Assembly: GCF_018688155.1 (NCBI RefSeq)
Contig: NZ_CP061312.1
Location: 62,001 to 126,000 of the forward strand
Direction: 5' to 3'
DNA: 64,000 bases
Source of the DNA: Polynucleobacter sp. AP-Sving-400A-A2
Lineage (GTDB): Bacteria > Pseudomonadota > Gammaproteobacteria > Burkholderiales > Burkholderiaceae
Shown: positions 1 to 8,640 of the stretch, one piece after another
Layout of the letters: the number at the start of each line of letters is the position of its first letter
Position numbering within the stretch: the stretch's first letter is position 1
Notes under the pieces: generated by a model
Told to the model about the DNA's origin: nothing
The model's input: only the letters and a program-made list of their open reading frames with translations
The model's database searches: none
Made by a program: the position numbers and the translations under genes

Positions 1-111
1 AATGTGGCTGTGGTTGACGGTAACGGCAAACCATCACGTGTTGGTATCAAACTCGTGGACGGTAAAAAGCAACGTTTCCTCAAAACCACTGGCGCAACTT
101 TAAGCGCATAA
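1..111 (+). CDS. rplX: 50S ribosomal protein L24, C-terminal part (truncated by window edge)
   Basis: The open frame runs from the first base to a TAA at 109-111 and encodes the last 36 residues of a small basic protein. The pattern NGKPSRVG and the following [10 protein letters not shown] match the L24 C-terminus. L24 starts large-subunit assembly by binding the 5' end of 23S rRNA. It sits directly before rplE, as in the standard spc operon, with 16 bases between the genes. The start codon lies outside the window. Confidence 0.9.
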   Translation, partial: NVAVVDGNGKPSRVGIKLVDGKKQRFLKTTGATLSA

Positions 112-127
112 GGGGCACGGAGAAATT

Positions 128-670
128 ATGAGTACACGTTTTCAAGAACACTATCAAGCAAAAGTTGTTGCTGATTTAATGACCAAGTTTGGCTACAAGT
201 CAATCATGGAAGTTCCACGTATCACTAAGGTAACCCTGAATATGGGCTTGGGCGATGCAGTGAACGATAAGAAAATTATCGAAAATGCAGTTGGTGATTT
301 GACTAAAGTAGCAGGTCAAAAGCCAGTTGTGACAAAAGCTAAAAAAGCGATTGCTGGTTTCAAGATTCGTCAAGGTTACCCAATCGGTGCCATGGTGACA
401 TTGCGTGGCGCACGCATGTACGAATTCTTAGACCGTTTCGTGACTGTTGCTTTGCCACGCGTACGTGACTTCCGCGGAATTTCCGGCAAGGCATTTGACG
501 GCCGTGGTAACTACAACATTGGCGTTAAAGAGCAAATCATTTTCCCTGAGATCGAATACGACAAAATTGATGCCCTCCGTGGCCTCAACATTAGTATTAC
601 GACGACCGCTAAGACTGACGAAGAAGCAAAAGCTTTGTTAGCAGCGTTCAAATTCCCTTTCCGCAATTAA
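128..670 (+). CDS. rplE: 50S ribosomal protein L5
   Basis: This 180-residue protein has the usual length for bacterial L5. It binds 5S rRNA with L18 and contacts the P-site tRNA in the central protuberance. Recognisable family stretches are the N-terminal [12 protein letters not shown], the GAMVTLRG segment near residue 85, and the C-terminal [16 protein letters not shown]. The start is supported by the AAGGGGCACGGAG region just upstream. It lies between rplX and rpsN in the spc operon. Confidence 0.97.
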   Translation: MSTRFQEHYQAKVVADLMTKFGYKSIMEVPRITKVTLNMGLGDAVNDKKIIENAVGDLTKVAGQKPVVTKAKKAIAGFKIRQGYPIGAMVTLRGARMYEFLDRFVTVALPRVRDFRGISGKAFDGRGNYNIGVKEQIIFPEIEYDKIDALRGLNISITTTAKTDEEAKALLAAFKFPFRN

Positions 671-679
671 GAGGCTAAC

Positions 680-985
680 GTGGCAAAACTATCCCTAATT
701 GAGCGCGAGAATAAGCGCGCAAAAACTGTAGAGAAGTACGCTGTAAAGCGTGCAGAACTCAAAGCAATCATCGCTGATCAATCACGCAGTGATGAAGAGC
801 GCTATGAGGCTCGCTTGAAGCTACAGGCACTTCCACGTAACGCAAGCCCGATTCGTCAAAGAAATCGTTGTTCATTAACCGGTCGTCCGCGCGGTGTATT
901 CAGTAAGTTTGGTTTAGCGCGTAGCAAAATTCGTGAAATCGCCTTTCGTGGCGAAATCCCCGGTTTAACCAAGGCCAGCTGGTAA
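680..985 (+). CDS. rpsN: 30S ribosomal protein S14 (zinc-independent form)
   Basis: A 101-residue S14 of the long type. The C-terminal half carries the conserved [10 protein letters not shown] and [11 protein letters not shown] segments. Only one cysteine is present, so the CxxC...CxxC zinc ribbon of the short form is absent, as expected for the proteobacterial C-minus type. The start codon is GTG. S14 is a late-binding protein in the head of the small subunit. It lies 9 bases after rplE and 24 bases before rpsH. Confidence 0.97.
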   Translation: MAKLSLIERENKRAKTVEKYAVKRAELKAIIADQSRSDEERYEARLKLQALPRNASPIRQRNRCSLTGRPRGVFSKFGLARSKIREIAFRGEIPGLTKASW

Positions 986-1009
986 GCGGCGAAAGAATTA
1001 GGAGAACTC

Positions 1010-1405
1010 ATGAGTATCAGCGATCCAATCGCCGACATGTTGACAAGGATCCGCAATGCGCAAGCAGTGCAGAAACCCGTAGTCTTGATGCCGTCGTCAA
1101 AAGTTAAAGTAGCTATTGCAAAAGTCTTGCAGGATGAAGGTTATATCGATAGTTTTGAAATCAAAGGTGAAGCAGCTAAGCCAGTGCTACACATTGAACT
1201 CAAATACTACGCAGGCCGTCCTGTTATTGAGCGTATTGACCGTGTTTCTACACCAAGTCTACGTATCTACAAAGGCCGCCACGACATTCCTGAAGTAATG
1301 AATGGCTTGGGTATTGCAATTATTTCAACCCCACAAGGCGTAATGACAGACCGCAAAGCACGTGCAAACGGCGTTGGTGGCGAAGTTATTTGCTACGTCG
1401 CGTAA
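1010..1405 (+). CDS. rpsH: 30S ribosomal protein S8
   Basis: A 131-residue S8, beginning with the family signature [16 protein letters not shown] and ending with [10 protein letters not shown]8 binds helix 21 of 16S rRNA during early assembly. In Escherichia coli it also represses the spc operon by binding mRNA near rplE; whether that holds here cannot be read from the sequence. A GGAGAA ribosome-binding site lies just before the ATG. Confidence 0.97.
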   Translation: MSISDPIADMLTRIRNAQAVQKPVVLMPSSKVKVAIAKVLQDEGYIDSFEIKGEAAKPVLHIELKYYAGRPVIERIDRVSTPSLRIYKGRHDIPEVMNGLGIAIISTPQGVMTDRKARANGVGGEVICYVA

Positions 1406-1415
1406 GGAGAGAAAT

Positions 1416-1949
1416 ATGTCCCGCGTTGGTAAATCACCTATTCCAGTCCCTAAGGGCGCTGAAATCAGCATCAACGGTGCAAACATTACTGTTAAGGGCC
1501 CATTGGGCACTTTGACACATAACTTGCATCCTTCTGTTGGTTTAAAACAAGAAGACAGCGTATTGACAGTTGTTTTAAACAACAACACACCAGAAGCTGG
1601 TGCACAGTCAGGTACAGCCCGCGCTTTGGTAAACAACATGGTTGTTGGCGTAACTGCTGGCTTTGAGCGCAAGCTCAGCTTGGTAGGCGTTGGTTACCGT
1701 GCTGCTGCCCAAGGCGATTCATTGAAATTGCAGTTAGGTTTCTCACACGACATTATTTACAACCTGCCAAAGGGCGTAAAAGCTGAGACCCCAACTCAAA
1801 CTGAAATCATTATTAAAGGTTCCAACAAGCAGCAAGTTGGCCAGGTTGCAGCTGAAGTTCGCGCATACCGTTCACCAGAGCCATACAAGGGCAAAGGCGT
1901 TCGCTACGTGGATGAGGTTGTGCACCTGAAAGAAACTAAGAAGAAGTAA
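1416..1949 (+). CDS. rplF: 50S ribosomal protein L6
   Basis: The start was placed at the ATG at 1416, directly after AAGGAGAGAAAT, giving 177 residues. This is the normal L6 length and begins [14 protein letters not shown]. An in-frame upstream start at 1362 would overlap rpsH by more than 40 bases and add non-homologous residues. The C-terminal [14 protein letters not shown] motif is the conserved rRNA-binding end. L6 lies near the GTPase-associated centre of the large subunit. Confidence 0.97.
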   Translation: MSRVGKSPIPVPKGAEISINGANITVKGPLGTLTHNLHPSVGLKQEDSVLTVVLNNNTPEAGAQSGTARALVNNMVVGVTAGFERKLSLVGVGYRAAAQGDSLKLQLGFSHDIIYNLPKGVKAETPTQTEIIIKGSNKQQVGQVAAEVRAYRSPEPYKGKGVRYVDEVVHLKETKKK

Positions 1950-1962
1950 GCGAGATTAGAAA

Positions 1963-2316
1963 ATGAATAAAGACGAATCCAGACAAAGACGTGCTAGGCA
2001 GACTCGTATTCGCATTGCCGAAGCATTGGCAAATCGCTTAACAGTTATCCGTAGCAATACACATATTTCTGCGCAGGTTTATAGCCCATGCGGAACCAAA
2101 GTTGTAGCAGCTGCTTCAACAATGGAAAAAGATTTGCGCCAAGCGATCAAAAACGGCGGCAACGCTGAAGCGGCTAAACAAATCGGCAAGTTAGTTGCTG
2201 AGCGTGCTGTTAAGGCAGGCATTGTTGATGTTGCTTTTGATCGTTCCGGTCATCGTTACCACGGCCGTATTAAGGCCTTAGCTGAAGCTGCGCGTGAAGC
2301 CGGCCTGAAGTTCTAA
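1963..2316 (+). CDS. rplR: 50S ribosomal protein L18
   Basis: A 117-residue basic protein with the L18 pattern [12 protein letters not shown] near the N-terminus and [25 protein letters not shown] at the C-terminus (the phrase spans about residues 93-117). L18 binds 5S rRNA together with L5 and attaches it to the large subunit. It follows rplF by 13 bases and precedes rpsE by 18 bases in the spc order. Confidence 0.97.
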   Translation: MNKDESRQRRARQTRIRIAEALANRLTVIRSNTHISAQVYSPCGTKVVAAASTMEKDLRQAIKNGGNAEAAKQIGKLVAERAVKAGIVDVAFDRSGHRYHGRIKALAEAAREAGLKF

Positions 2317-2334
2317 TAGGGTTTAGGAAAAAAC

Positions 2335-2853
2335 ATGGCAAAAATGCAAACTAAGATGCAAAACGAAGAGCGTGATGACGGTCTTCGCGAGAAGATGATC
2401 GCTGTAAATCGTGTAACTAAAGTGGTTAAGGGCGGTCGTATTCTCGGCTTCGCTGCACTCACTGTAGTTGGCGATGGCGATGGTCGTATCGGTATGGGTA
2501 AAGGCAAGTCAAAAGAAGTTCCAGTTGCTGTTCAAAAGGCAATGGACGAAGCACGTCGCAAGATGATCAAGGTCTCCTTACGTAAGGGCACTTTGCAACA
2601 TACTGTTACTGGACAACATGGCGCTTCACGTGTTTTGATCTCTCCAGCAAAAGATGGAACTGGAATCATTGCCGGCGGCCCAATGCGCGCTATTTTTGAT
2701 GTGATGGGCGTAACGAACGTAGTGGCTAAGTCACTCGGCTCTACAAACCCCTACAACTTGGTTCGTGCAACGATTAATGGTTTGAGCAAGATGAGTACTC
2801 CTGCTGAGATTGCTGCTAAGCGCGGTAAGTCAGTTGAAGAGATTCTCGGCTAA
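2335..2853 (+). CDS. rpsE: 30S ribosomal protein S5
   Basis: A 172-residue S5. The double-stranded-RNA-binding N-terminal domain is marked by [18 protein letters not shown] and [18 protein letters not shown], and the C-terminal domain by [18 protein letters not shown]5 sits at the mRNA entry channel and affects decoding accuracy. A GTTTAGGAAAAAAC ribosome-binding region precedes the ATG. Neighbours rplR and rpmD keep the usual order. Confidence 0.97.
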   Translation: MAKMQTKMQNEERDDGLREKMIAVNRVTKVVKGGRILGFAALTVVGDGDGRIGMGKGKSKEVPVAVQKAMDEARRKMIKVSLRKGTLQHTVTGQHGASRVLISPAKDGTGIIAGGPMRAIFDVMGVTNVVAKSLGSTNPYNLVRATINGLSKMSTPAEIAAKRGKSVEEILG

Positions 2854-2877
2854 GACCAAAAGATTAGGAATCTATAA

Positions 2878-3066
2878 ATGACAACAACTAACTCTAAAGT
2901 CAAACTGCAATTAGTACGCAGCTTGATCGGCACACGCGAAAGCCATCGTGCAACTGTTCGCGGCTTAGGTCTGCGTCGTATTAATTCTGTTTCAGAATTG
3001 GAAGACACACCAGCTGTTCGCGGAATGATTAATAAAGTTTCTTATCTAGTTAAAGTCGTTGGCTAA
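2878..3066 (+). CDS. rpmD: 50S ribosomal protein L30
   Basis: A 62-residue protein with the compact L30 fold signature: [16 protein letters not shown] near the start, [15 protein letters not shown] in the middle, and [14 protein letters not shown] at the end. This length is normal for bacterial L30. It lies between rpsE and rplO, as in most proteobacteria. L30 is a non-essential large-subunit protein in some species. Confidence 0.96.
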   Translation: MTTTNSKVKLQLVRSLIGTRESHRATVRGLGLRRINSVSELEDTPAVRGMINKVSYLVKVVG

Positions 3067-3093
3067 TAACTAGCAAGTAAATAGGCGAAGAAT

Positions 3094-3534
3094 ATGCAAC
3101 TCAATACACTCAAACCCGCACCGGGCTCCAATAAAAATCGTCGTCGCGTAGGTCGCGGTATCGGTTCTGGTCTTGGAAAAACTGCTGGTCGTGGTCACAA
3201 AGGTCAGAAGTCACGTTCAGGCGGATTCCACAAAGTGGGATTCGAAGGCGGACAGATGCCGATGTATCGTCGTTTACCAAAACGTGGTTTCGTGTCCTTG
3301 ACACGTCGTCATGTTGGTCAAATTACTTTGAACGACTTAGCAAAAATTAATCTACCAGAAGTGGATCTATTGGTTTTGAGAGCTCACGGTTTTGCTGGTG
3401 AGCAGATTAATTCAGTAAAAGTGATTAAGACTGGTGAGCTGACTATTGCTGTAACTCTTAAGGGTATTACAGCAACTGCAGGCGCGAAAGCAGCTATTGA
3501 AGCGGCTGGCGGCAAATTGGTTGACTTGGTTTAA
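3094..3534 (+). CDS. rplO: 50S ribosomal protein L15
   Basis: A 146-residue protein with the glycine- and arginine-rich N-terminal tail typical of L15, including [22 protein letters not shown] at about residues 17-38, and the [18 protein letters not shown] block at about 49-66. The tail penetrates 23S rRNA and L15 is a late assembly protein. It is directly upstream of secY (17 bases), the standard arrangement that couples ribosomal and translocase synthesis. Confidence 0.97.
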   Translation: MQLNTLKPAPGSNKNRRRVGRGIGSGLGKTAGRGHKGQKSRSGGFHKVGFEGGQMPMYRRLPKRGFVSLTRRHVGQITLNDLAKINLPEVDLLVLRAHGFAGEQINSVKVIKTGELTIAVTLKGITATAGAKAAIEAAGGKLVDLV

Positions 3535-3551
3535 TTAGTTTTTAGCAAATA

Positions 3552-4889
3552 ATGGCACTCGCACCCACTAACGCAGCAAGTATTGCTCAATCAGGAAACA
3601 AGTTTGGCGAATTACGCCAACGCTTGATATTCCTGGTTTTAGCTTTGCTCGTGTTCCGTTTGGGTGCGCACATCCCAGTACCAGGTATTGACCCAGACCA
3701 ATTAGCACAATTATTTGCAGGGCAAAAAGACGGTATTTTGGGTATGTTCAACCTGTTCTCAGGTGGTGCGCTATCCCGCTTCACAGTTTTTGCTTTGGGA
3801 ATCATGCCTTATATCTCTGCCTCAATCATCATGCAGTTGATGACGATTGTTGTGCCTACTTTGGAGTCTTTGAAAAAAGAAGGCCAAGCAGGTCAGCGCA
3901 AGATTACGCAATACACCCGTTATGGCACTGTGCTCTTGGCGACATTCCAGGCTTTAGGTATTTCAGTTGCGTTACAAGCCCAACCAGGTTTGGTTATTAA
4001 CCCTGGCCTGATCTTTGAGCTCAACACAGTTGTAACTTTAGTTACTGGCACGATGTTCCTTATGTGGCTTGGTGAGCAAATTACTGAGCGTGGTCTTGGT
4101 AACGGTATCTCCATCATTATTTTCGGCGGCATTGTTTCTGGCCTGCCAACTGCAATCGGTAGCTTGCTTGAGTTAGTTCGCACTGGTTCAATGAATATTC
4201 TATCTGCATTGCTTATTGTGGTGATCTGTATTGCAGTGACTTATTTTGTCGTATTTGTAGAGCGCGGTCAGCGCCGAATTTTGGTGAACTACGCAAAGCG
4301 TCAAGTTGGTAATAAGGTTTATGGCGGTCAATCTTCATACTTCCCATTGAAGTTAAATATGGCCGGCGTTATTCCTCCAATTTTTGCTTCATCCATTATT
4401 TTGTTCCCTGCAACTATTGCTGGCTGGTTTACGTCAGGCGAGCCAACTAATATGTTTAGTAAGGTGATCAAAGACTTGGCAGCAACATTAGCCCCAGGTC
4501 AGCCTGTCTACACAATCTTGTATGCGGCAGCGATTATTTTCTTCTGCTTTTTCTATACAGCATTGGTTTTCAATAGCCGTGATACTGCAGATAACTTAAA
4601 GAAGAGTGGCGCTTTTGTTCCTGGTATTCGTCCTGGCGATCAAACAGGTCGATATATCGACAAGATCTTAGTTCGTTTGACATTGGCAGGTGCAATTTAT
4701 ATGGTTTTGGTATGTTTGTTGCCAGAATTTTTAGTGTTGAAGTACAACGTCCCATTCTATTTTGGTGGTACTTCATTGTTGATTATTGTAGTTGTTGCAA
4801 TGGATTTCATGGCTCAAGTTCAGTCATTCGTAATGCAACAACAGTATGGTTCTTTGATGAAAAAAGCTAACTTTAAGATGGGCGCTTAA
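3552..4889 (+). CDS. secY: Preprotein translocase subunit SecY
   Basis: A 445-residue inner-membrane protein with about ten hydrophobic segments, the normal SecY length. Family landmarks are [13 protein letters not shown] near residue 36, the plug-region [35 protein letters not shown] near 180, and [23 protein letters not shown] near 340. It forms the protein-conducting channel with SecE and SecG. It lies in the spc operon between rplO and infA, with only 4 bases to infA. Confidence 0.98.
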   Translation: MALAPTNAASIAQSGNKFGELRQRLIFLVLALLVFRLGAHIPVPGIDPDQLAQLFAGQKDGILGMFNLFSGGALSRFTVFALGIMPYISASIIMQLMTIVVPTLESLKKEGQAGQRKITQYTRYGTVLLATFQALGISVALQAQPGLVINPGLIFELNTVVTLVTGTMFLMWLGEQITERGLGNGISIIIFGGIVSGLPTAIGSLLELVRTGSMNILSALLIVVICIAVTYFVVFVERGQRRILVNYAKRQVGNKVYGGQSSYFPLKLNMAGVIPPIFASSIILFPATIAGWFTSGEPTNMFSKVIKDLAATLAPGQPVYTILYAAAIIFFCFFYTALVFNSRDTADNLKKSGAFVPGIRPGDQTGRYIDKILVRLTLAGAIYMVLVCLLPEFLVLKYNVPFYFGGTSLLIIVVVAMDFMAQVQSFVMQQQYGSLMKKANFKMGA

Positions 4890-4893
4890 CTGA

Positions 4894-5112
4894 ATGTCTA
4901 AAGACGATGTAATTCAGATGGCGGGAGAAATTATTGAGAATTTGCCGAACGCAATGTTTCGCGTGAAGCTAGAGAACGGACATGTGGTTCTAGGGCACAT
5001 TTCTGGAAAGATGAGGATGCATTACATCCGTATCCTGCCAGGAGATAAGGTGACGGTGGAGATGACTCCTTACGACCTGACGCGCGCCAGAATCATTTTC
5101 CGAGCGAAGTAA
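4894..5112 (+). CDS. infA: Translation initiation factor IF-1
   Basis: A 72-residue single OB-fold protein, starting [20 protein letters not shown] and containing the [20 protein letters not shown] strand typical of IF-1. It occupies the A site during initiation and stimulates IF-2 and IF-3. It is placed 4 bases after secY, so it is probably translationally coupled to it, and ahead of rpmJ, as is common in bacteria. Confidence 0.97.
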   Translation: MSKDDVIQMAGEIIENLPNAMFRVKLENGHVVLGHISGKMRMHYIRILPGDKVTVEMTPYDLTRARIIFRAK

Positions 5113-5147
5113 AGATTGAGTAGTACATATTTTTTTAGAGGTGAGTT

Positions 5148-5264
5148 ATGAAAGTTTTAGCATCCGTTAAGTGTATTTGCAGAAATTGCAAGATCATTAA
5201 GCGCAAACGCGTTGTTCGCGTGATCTGTTCTTCAGACGCACGTCATAAGCAGCGTCAAGGCTGA
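5148..5264 (+). CDS. rpmJ: 50S ribosomal protein L36
   Basis: A 38-residue gene between infA and rpsM. The translation begins [15 protein letters not shown] and ends [11 protein letters not shown]. Cysteines at residues 11, 14 and 27 plus His33 form the zinc ribbon of the C-plus L36 type. An additional cysteine lies at residue 9, where an arginine or lysine is usual. The ATG follows AGAGGTGAGTT, a good ribosome-binding site. The one-residue insertion before the histidine (C-x5-H) also occurs in related betaproteobacteria as far as I recall. Confidence 0.95.
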   Translation: MKVLASVKCICRNCKIIKRKRVVRVICSSDARHKQRQG

Positions 5265-5288
5265 TCTGGTTAATTAAGAGGAAATCTC

Positions 5289-5654
5289 ATGGCACGTATC
5301 GCTGGGGTAAACATCCCAAATCATCAACATACTGTTATCGGTTTAACAGCAATTTTTGGCATTGGCACAACTCGTGCTCGCAAAATTTGTGAAACCACAG
5401 GTGTTGCTATTGACAAAAAAGTTAAAGATCTTACTGACGGTGACTTGGAAAAGTTGCGTGATGAAGTAGGTAAATTTATTACTGAAGGTGACCTTCGTCG
5501 TGAAGTAACGATGAGCATCAAGCGTTTGATGGACCTAGGCTGCTACCGCGGCGTTCGTCATCGTAAGGGCTTGCCTGTGCGTGGTCAACGTACGAAGACT
5601 AATGCGCGTACTCGCAAGGGCCCACGTAAGTCTGGCGTGCAACTCAAGAAATAA
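5289..5654 (+). CDS. rpsM: 30S ribosomal protein S13
   Basis: A 121-residue S13, first gene of the alpha-operon group. It begins [14 protein letters not shown] and contains [12 protein letters not shown] near residue 25 and the basic C-terminal tail [22 protein letters not shown] (about residues 93-114), which contacts tRNA and mRNA at the P site. A GAGGAAATCTC ribosome-binding site precedes the ATG. S13 forms inter-subunit bridges with the large subunit. Confidence 0.97.
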   Translation: MARIAGVNIPNHQHTVIGLTAIFGIGTTRARKICETTGVAIDKKVKDLTDGDLEKLRDEVGKFITEGDLRREVTMSIKRLMDLGCYRGVRHRKGLPVRGQRTKTNARTRKGPRKSGVQLKK

Positions 5655-5672
5655 TCAAGAAAGTTTATTGAC

Positions 5673-6080
5673 ATGGCAAAACAACAATCCGCTTCTGCAG
5701 CTTCACAGCGTGCACGCAAGAAGGTTAAAAAGAACGTTGCTGACGGCATTGCACACGTTCACGCTTCTTTTAACAACACGATTATTACGATCACTGATCG
5801 CCAAGGTAATGCGCTTTCATGGGCAACATCTGGTGGCCAGGGCTTCAAGGGCTCACGTAAATCAACACCTTTTGCTGCTCAGGTAGCGGCAGAAGTAGCA
5901 GGTAAAGCTGCCGTTGAGTGCGGAATCAAAAACTTAGAAGTTCAGATCAAGGGTCCGGGCCCAGGTCGTGAATCAGCAGTTCGTGCATTGAATTCTTTGG
6001 GCATCAAGATCACAGAAATTCAAGACGTAACTCCAGTTCCACACAATGGTTGCCGTCCTCCTAAGCGTCGTCGTATCTAA
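5673..6080 (+). CDS. rpsK: 30S ribosomal protein S11
   Basis: A 135-residue S11, with [19 protein letters not shown] near residue 27, the [14 protein letters not shown] block, and the conserved C-terminus [14 protein letters not shown]11 lies on the platform and binds near the Shine-Dalgarno helix. It follows rpsM by 18 bases. The next gene, rpsD, is separated by an unusually long 118-base spacer with two hairpins (listed separately). Confidence 0.97.
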   Translation: MAKQQSASAASQRARKKVKKNVADGIAHVHASFNNTIITITDRQGNALSWATSGGQGFKGSRKSTPFAAQVAAEVAGKAAVECGIKNLEVQIKGPGPGRESAVRALNSLGIKITEIQDVTPVPHNGCRPPKRRRI

Positions 6081-6132
6081 GCTTGGATGTTGGCAGTACA
6101 ACAGTTTTAGTAGTTTTTTATTAAAGCCCACT

Positions 6133-6180
6133 GTTCATCTGAATTAAAGGGTGAACTCACCGTCAGTCGTAAGACTGCGG
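6133..6180 (+). promoter_or_regulatory. Two tandem hairpins in the rpsK-rpsD spacer
   Basis: Bases 6133-6140 pair with 6149-6156 (8-bp stem including one G-U pair, 8-base loop). Bases 6160-6168 pair with 6173-6180 (CCG and CAGTC pairs with one bulged T) around a GTAA loop, which is a GNRA-type tetraloop. They lie 19 bases or more before the rpsD GTG. This could be a processing or autoregulatory leader; in E. coli S4 represses the alpha operon from a pseudoknot before rpsM, so a link to S4 here is only a guess. Confidence 0.45.
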
Positions 6181-6198
6181 CAAAGAAAGGAAAGCATC

Positions 6199-6822
6199 GT
6201 GGCACGTTACTTAGGGCCTAAGGCCAAATTAGCACGTCGGGAAGGTACCGACTTATTTTTAAAGAGCGCACGTCGCGCCCTGTCAGACAAGTGCAAGTTA
6301 GATACTAAGCCTGGTCAACATGGCCGTACATCTGGCTCAAGAACATCCGATTACGGTAATCAATTGCGTGAAAAGCAAAAGGTGAAGCGTATGTACGGAA
6401 TTTTAGAGCGTCAGTTCCGTCGTTATTTCGCTGAAGCTGAGCGTCGTAAGGGCAATACTGGCTCAACATTACTTCAGTTGTTGGAATCACGTCTTGATAA
6501 CGTTGTTTATCGTATGGGCTTTGGTTCTACTCGTGCTGAAGCGCGTCAATTGGTTTCCCATTGCGCAATTTTGCTCAACGGTAGCCCAGTAAATATTCCA
6601 TCAATTCAGGTCAAACCTGGTGATGTAGTTGCGATCCGTGAAAAAGCGAAGAAGCAAACACGTATTTCAGAATCACTCAATTTGGTTCAGCAGATGGCAG
6701 CGGTTGGCTGGGTATCAGTCGATGCGGCGAAGCTGGAGGGAACATTTAAGCAGGTGCCTGACCGTGAAGACATTAGCGGCGAAATTAATGAAAGTTTGAT
6801 CGTCGAATTGTATTCACGCTAA
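6199..6822 (+). CDS. rpsD: 30S ribosomal protein S4
   Basis: The start is taken as GTG at 6199, after AAAGAAAGGAAAGCATC, giving 207 residues that begin [16 protein letters not shown], as in other S4 proteins. A longer in-frame reading from 6151 would add non-homologous residues through the hairpin region. The S4 RNA-binding domain covers about residues 97-160 ([24 protein letters not shown]). S4 nucleates 16S rRNA assembly. It precedes rpoA, the usual alpha-operon order. Confidence 0.96.
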   Translation: MARYLGPKAKLARREGTDLFLKSARRALSDKCKLDTKPGQHGRTSGSRTSDYGNQLREKQKVKRMYGILERQFRRYFAEAERRKGNTGSTLLQLLESRLDNVVYRMGFGSTRAEARQLVSHCAILLNGSPVNIPSIQVKPGDVVAIREKAKKQTRISESLNLVQQMAAVGWVSVDAAKLEGTFKQVPDREDISGEINESLIVELYSR

Positions 6823-6845
6823 TTAGGCACTCTCAAGGAAAAAAT

Positions 6846-7826
6846 ATGCAAACAAATTTGCTCAAGCCAAAAATTATTTCTGTTGAAGCGCTTACTGCCA
6901 ACCAAGCTAAGGTTGTTATGGAGCCGTTCGAGCGTGGCTATGGCCACACACTCGGAAATGCATTACGTCGTGTTTTATTGTCCTCGATGGTTGGTTATGC
7001 ACCAACTGAAGTAGCAATTGCCGGTGTTGTTCATGAGTACTCCACATTAGATGGCGTTCAAGAGGATGTGGTTAACCTGTTATTGAACCTCAAAGGTATC
7101 GTGTTTAAGTTGCAGTCACGTGATGAAGTGACCATTAATTTGCGTAAAGAAGGTCCAGGCGTAGTTACTGCAAAAGATATCGACTTGCCGCATGATGTAG
7201 AAATCATTAATCCTGATCACGTTATCGCTCACTTGTCAGCTGGTGGCAAGTTAGATATGCAGATCAAGGTTGAAAAAGGCCGTGGCTATGTACCAGGCAA
7301 TATGCGTCAATACCAAGACGAAACTACCAAGATCATTGGTCGTATCGTGTTGGATGCCTCATTTAGCCCAGTAAGCCGTGTTAGTTATGCTGTTGAGTCT
7401 GCTCGTGTTGAGCAACGTACCGACCTAGATCGTCTAGTAATGACTATTGAAACTAATGGTGTGTTGTCTCCTGAAGAAGCAATTCGTCAAGCAGCTACCA
7501 TTTTGGTTGATCAGTTAGTTGTATTCGCGGCCCTCGAAAGCAGCGAAGTTTCTGGTGATCTCGCGCCAAGCCGCTCTTCAATGGTTGATCCAATGTTGAT
7601 GCGTCCGGTTGATGATCTCGAACTCACAGTGCGCTCTGCAAACTGCTTGAAGGCTGAGAACATTTACTACATCGGTGACTTAATTCAACGTACAGAGAAT
7701 GAATTGTTGAAGACGCCTAATTTGGGTCGTAAGTCTTTGAATGAAATCAAAGATGTATTGGCGGCTCGTAGCTTAAGTCTTGGCATGAAACTCGAAAGCT
7801 GGCCTCCAGCTAACCTCGAGAAATAA
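6846..7826 (+). CDS. rpoA: DNA-directed RNA polymerase subunit alpha
   Basis: A 326-residue protein of normal length. The N-terminal dimerisation and assembly domain includes [20 protein letters not shown] near residue 30. After a linker, the C-terminal domain (about 245-326) includes [15 protein letters not shown] and [12 protein letters not shown], with the arginine that contacts UP-element DNA. The subunit scaffolds core RNA polymerase and is a target for activators. It lies 23 bases after rpsD and 16 before rplQ. Confidence 0.98.
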   Translation: MQTNLLKPKIISVEALTANQAKVVMEPFERGYGHTLGNALRRVLLSSMVGYAPTEVAIAGVVHEYSTLDGVQEDVVNLLLNLKGIVFKLQSRDEVTINLRKEGPGVVTAKDIDLPHDVEIINPDHVIAHLSAGGKLDMQIKVEKGRGYVPGNMRQYQDETTKIIGRIVLDASFSPVSRVSYAVESARVEQRTDLDRLVMTIETNGVLSPEEAIRQAATILVDQLVVFAALESSEVSGDLAPSRSSMVDPMLMRPVDDLELTVRSANCLKAENIYYIGDLIQRTENELLKTPNLGRKSLNEIKDVLAARSLSLGMKLESWPPANLEK

Positions 7827-7842
7827 TTAGAAAGGAAGTATC

Positions 7843-8235
7843 ATGCGTCACGGAAACGGCTTACGCAAACTAAACAGAACATCATCACATCGCTTGGCGA
7901 TGCTGCGCAACATGTCTAATTCTCTTTTGGAGCACGAAGTGATTAAAACCACTTTGCCAAAAGCAAAAGAATTGCGCATGGTTGTTGAGCCTTTGATTAC
8001 CTTGGGTAAAAAAGATAACTTAGCAAACCGTCGCTTAGCATTCAATCGCACACGTGATCGCGATATCGTGACCAAACTCTTCACAGAGCTCGGCCCACGT
8101 TACGCAACTCGTCCAGGTGGCTACCTTCGTATTTTGAAGTTCGGTTTCCGTCATGGTGACAATGCACCAATGGCTTTGGTTGAGTTGGTAGATCGTCCAG
8201 AAGTTGAAGAAACAGCAGTAGCTCAAGAGGCTTAA
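7843..8235 (+). CDS. rplQ: 50S ribosomal protein L17
   Basis: A 130-residue protein beginning [17 protein letters not shown], the L17 signature, with [15 protein letters not shown] near residue 30 and [21 protein letters not shown] near residue 88. L17 lies near the peptide exit tunnel. It is the last gene of the cluster, and a strong intrinsic terminator follows within 20 bases. Confidence 0.97.
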   Translation: MRHGNGLRKLNRTSSHRLAMLRNMSNSLLEHEVIKTTLPKAKELRMVVEPLITLGKKDNLANRRLAFNRTRDRDIVTKLFTELGPRYATRPGGYLRILKFGFRHGDNAPMALVELVDRPEVEETAVAQEA

Positions 8236-8252
8236 GCCTTTTAGCAAGATTC

Positions 8253-8280
8253 AAAGCCAGGCTTCGGTCTGGCTTTTTTC
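8253..8280 (+). terminator. Rho-independent terminator after rplQ
   Basis: AAAGCCAG (8253-8260) pairs with CTGGCTTT (8269-8276) around GCTTCGGT, and the stem runs into a T-tract. This ends the S10-spc-alpha cluster before cutA. Confidence 0.9.
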
Positions 8281-8303
8281 ATTTATACGGTTATAAATAC
8301 GTC

Positions 8304-8636
8304 ATGATCTCTAATAAATCTACTGAGTTATTGATTATTGTCACCACTTTTGCATCCCTTCAGGATGCAAAGAAAATGGCACATCAATTGATTGAAGGCC
8401 ATCTGGCTGCCTGTGTACAAATCCAAGAGGGCGTGCATTCCATCTACCGGTGGGATGGCAAGATTTGCGAAGGCAAGGAAGTTCTACTGTCGGCAAAAAC
8501 AATGGCAGATAAATGGATTGATATTTCTAGTTTCATCAAAAGGCATCACCCTTATGATTTACCTGAGGTGATTGCGTATGTACTCGAAAAATATGAGGCG
8601 CATTATGGCAAATGGGTAGCGTCCGAGGTAAAGTAG
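8304..8636 (+). CDS. cutA: CutA1-type divalent cation tolerance protein
   Basis: A 110-residue protein with the CutA1 signature: LIIVTTFASLQDAKKMAHQLIE at the N-terminus, HLAACVQIQEGVHSIYRWDGKI in the middle, and HHPYDLPEVIAYV near the C-terminus. CutA1 forms a stable trimer; it has been linked to copper tolerance, but its exact role is not settled. It is followed after 4 bases by dsbD, the same cutA-dsbD order as in E. coli, which suggests cotranscription. Confidence 0.93.
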   Translation: MISNKSTELLIIVTTFASLQDAKKMAHQLIEGHLAACVQIQEGVHSIYRWDGKICEGKEVLLSAKTMADKWIDISSFIKRHHPYDLPEVIAYVLEKYEAHYGKWVASEVK

Positions 8637-8640
8637 TTCT

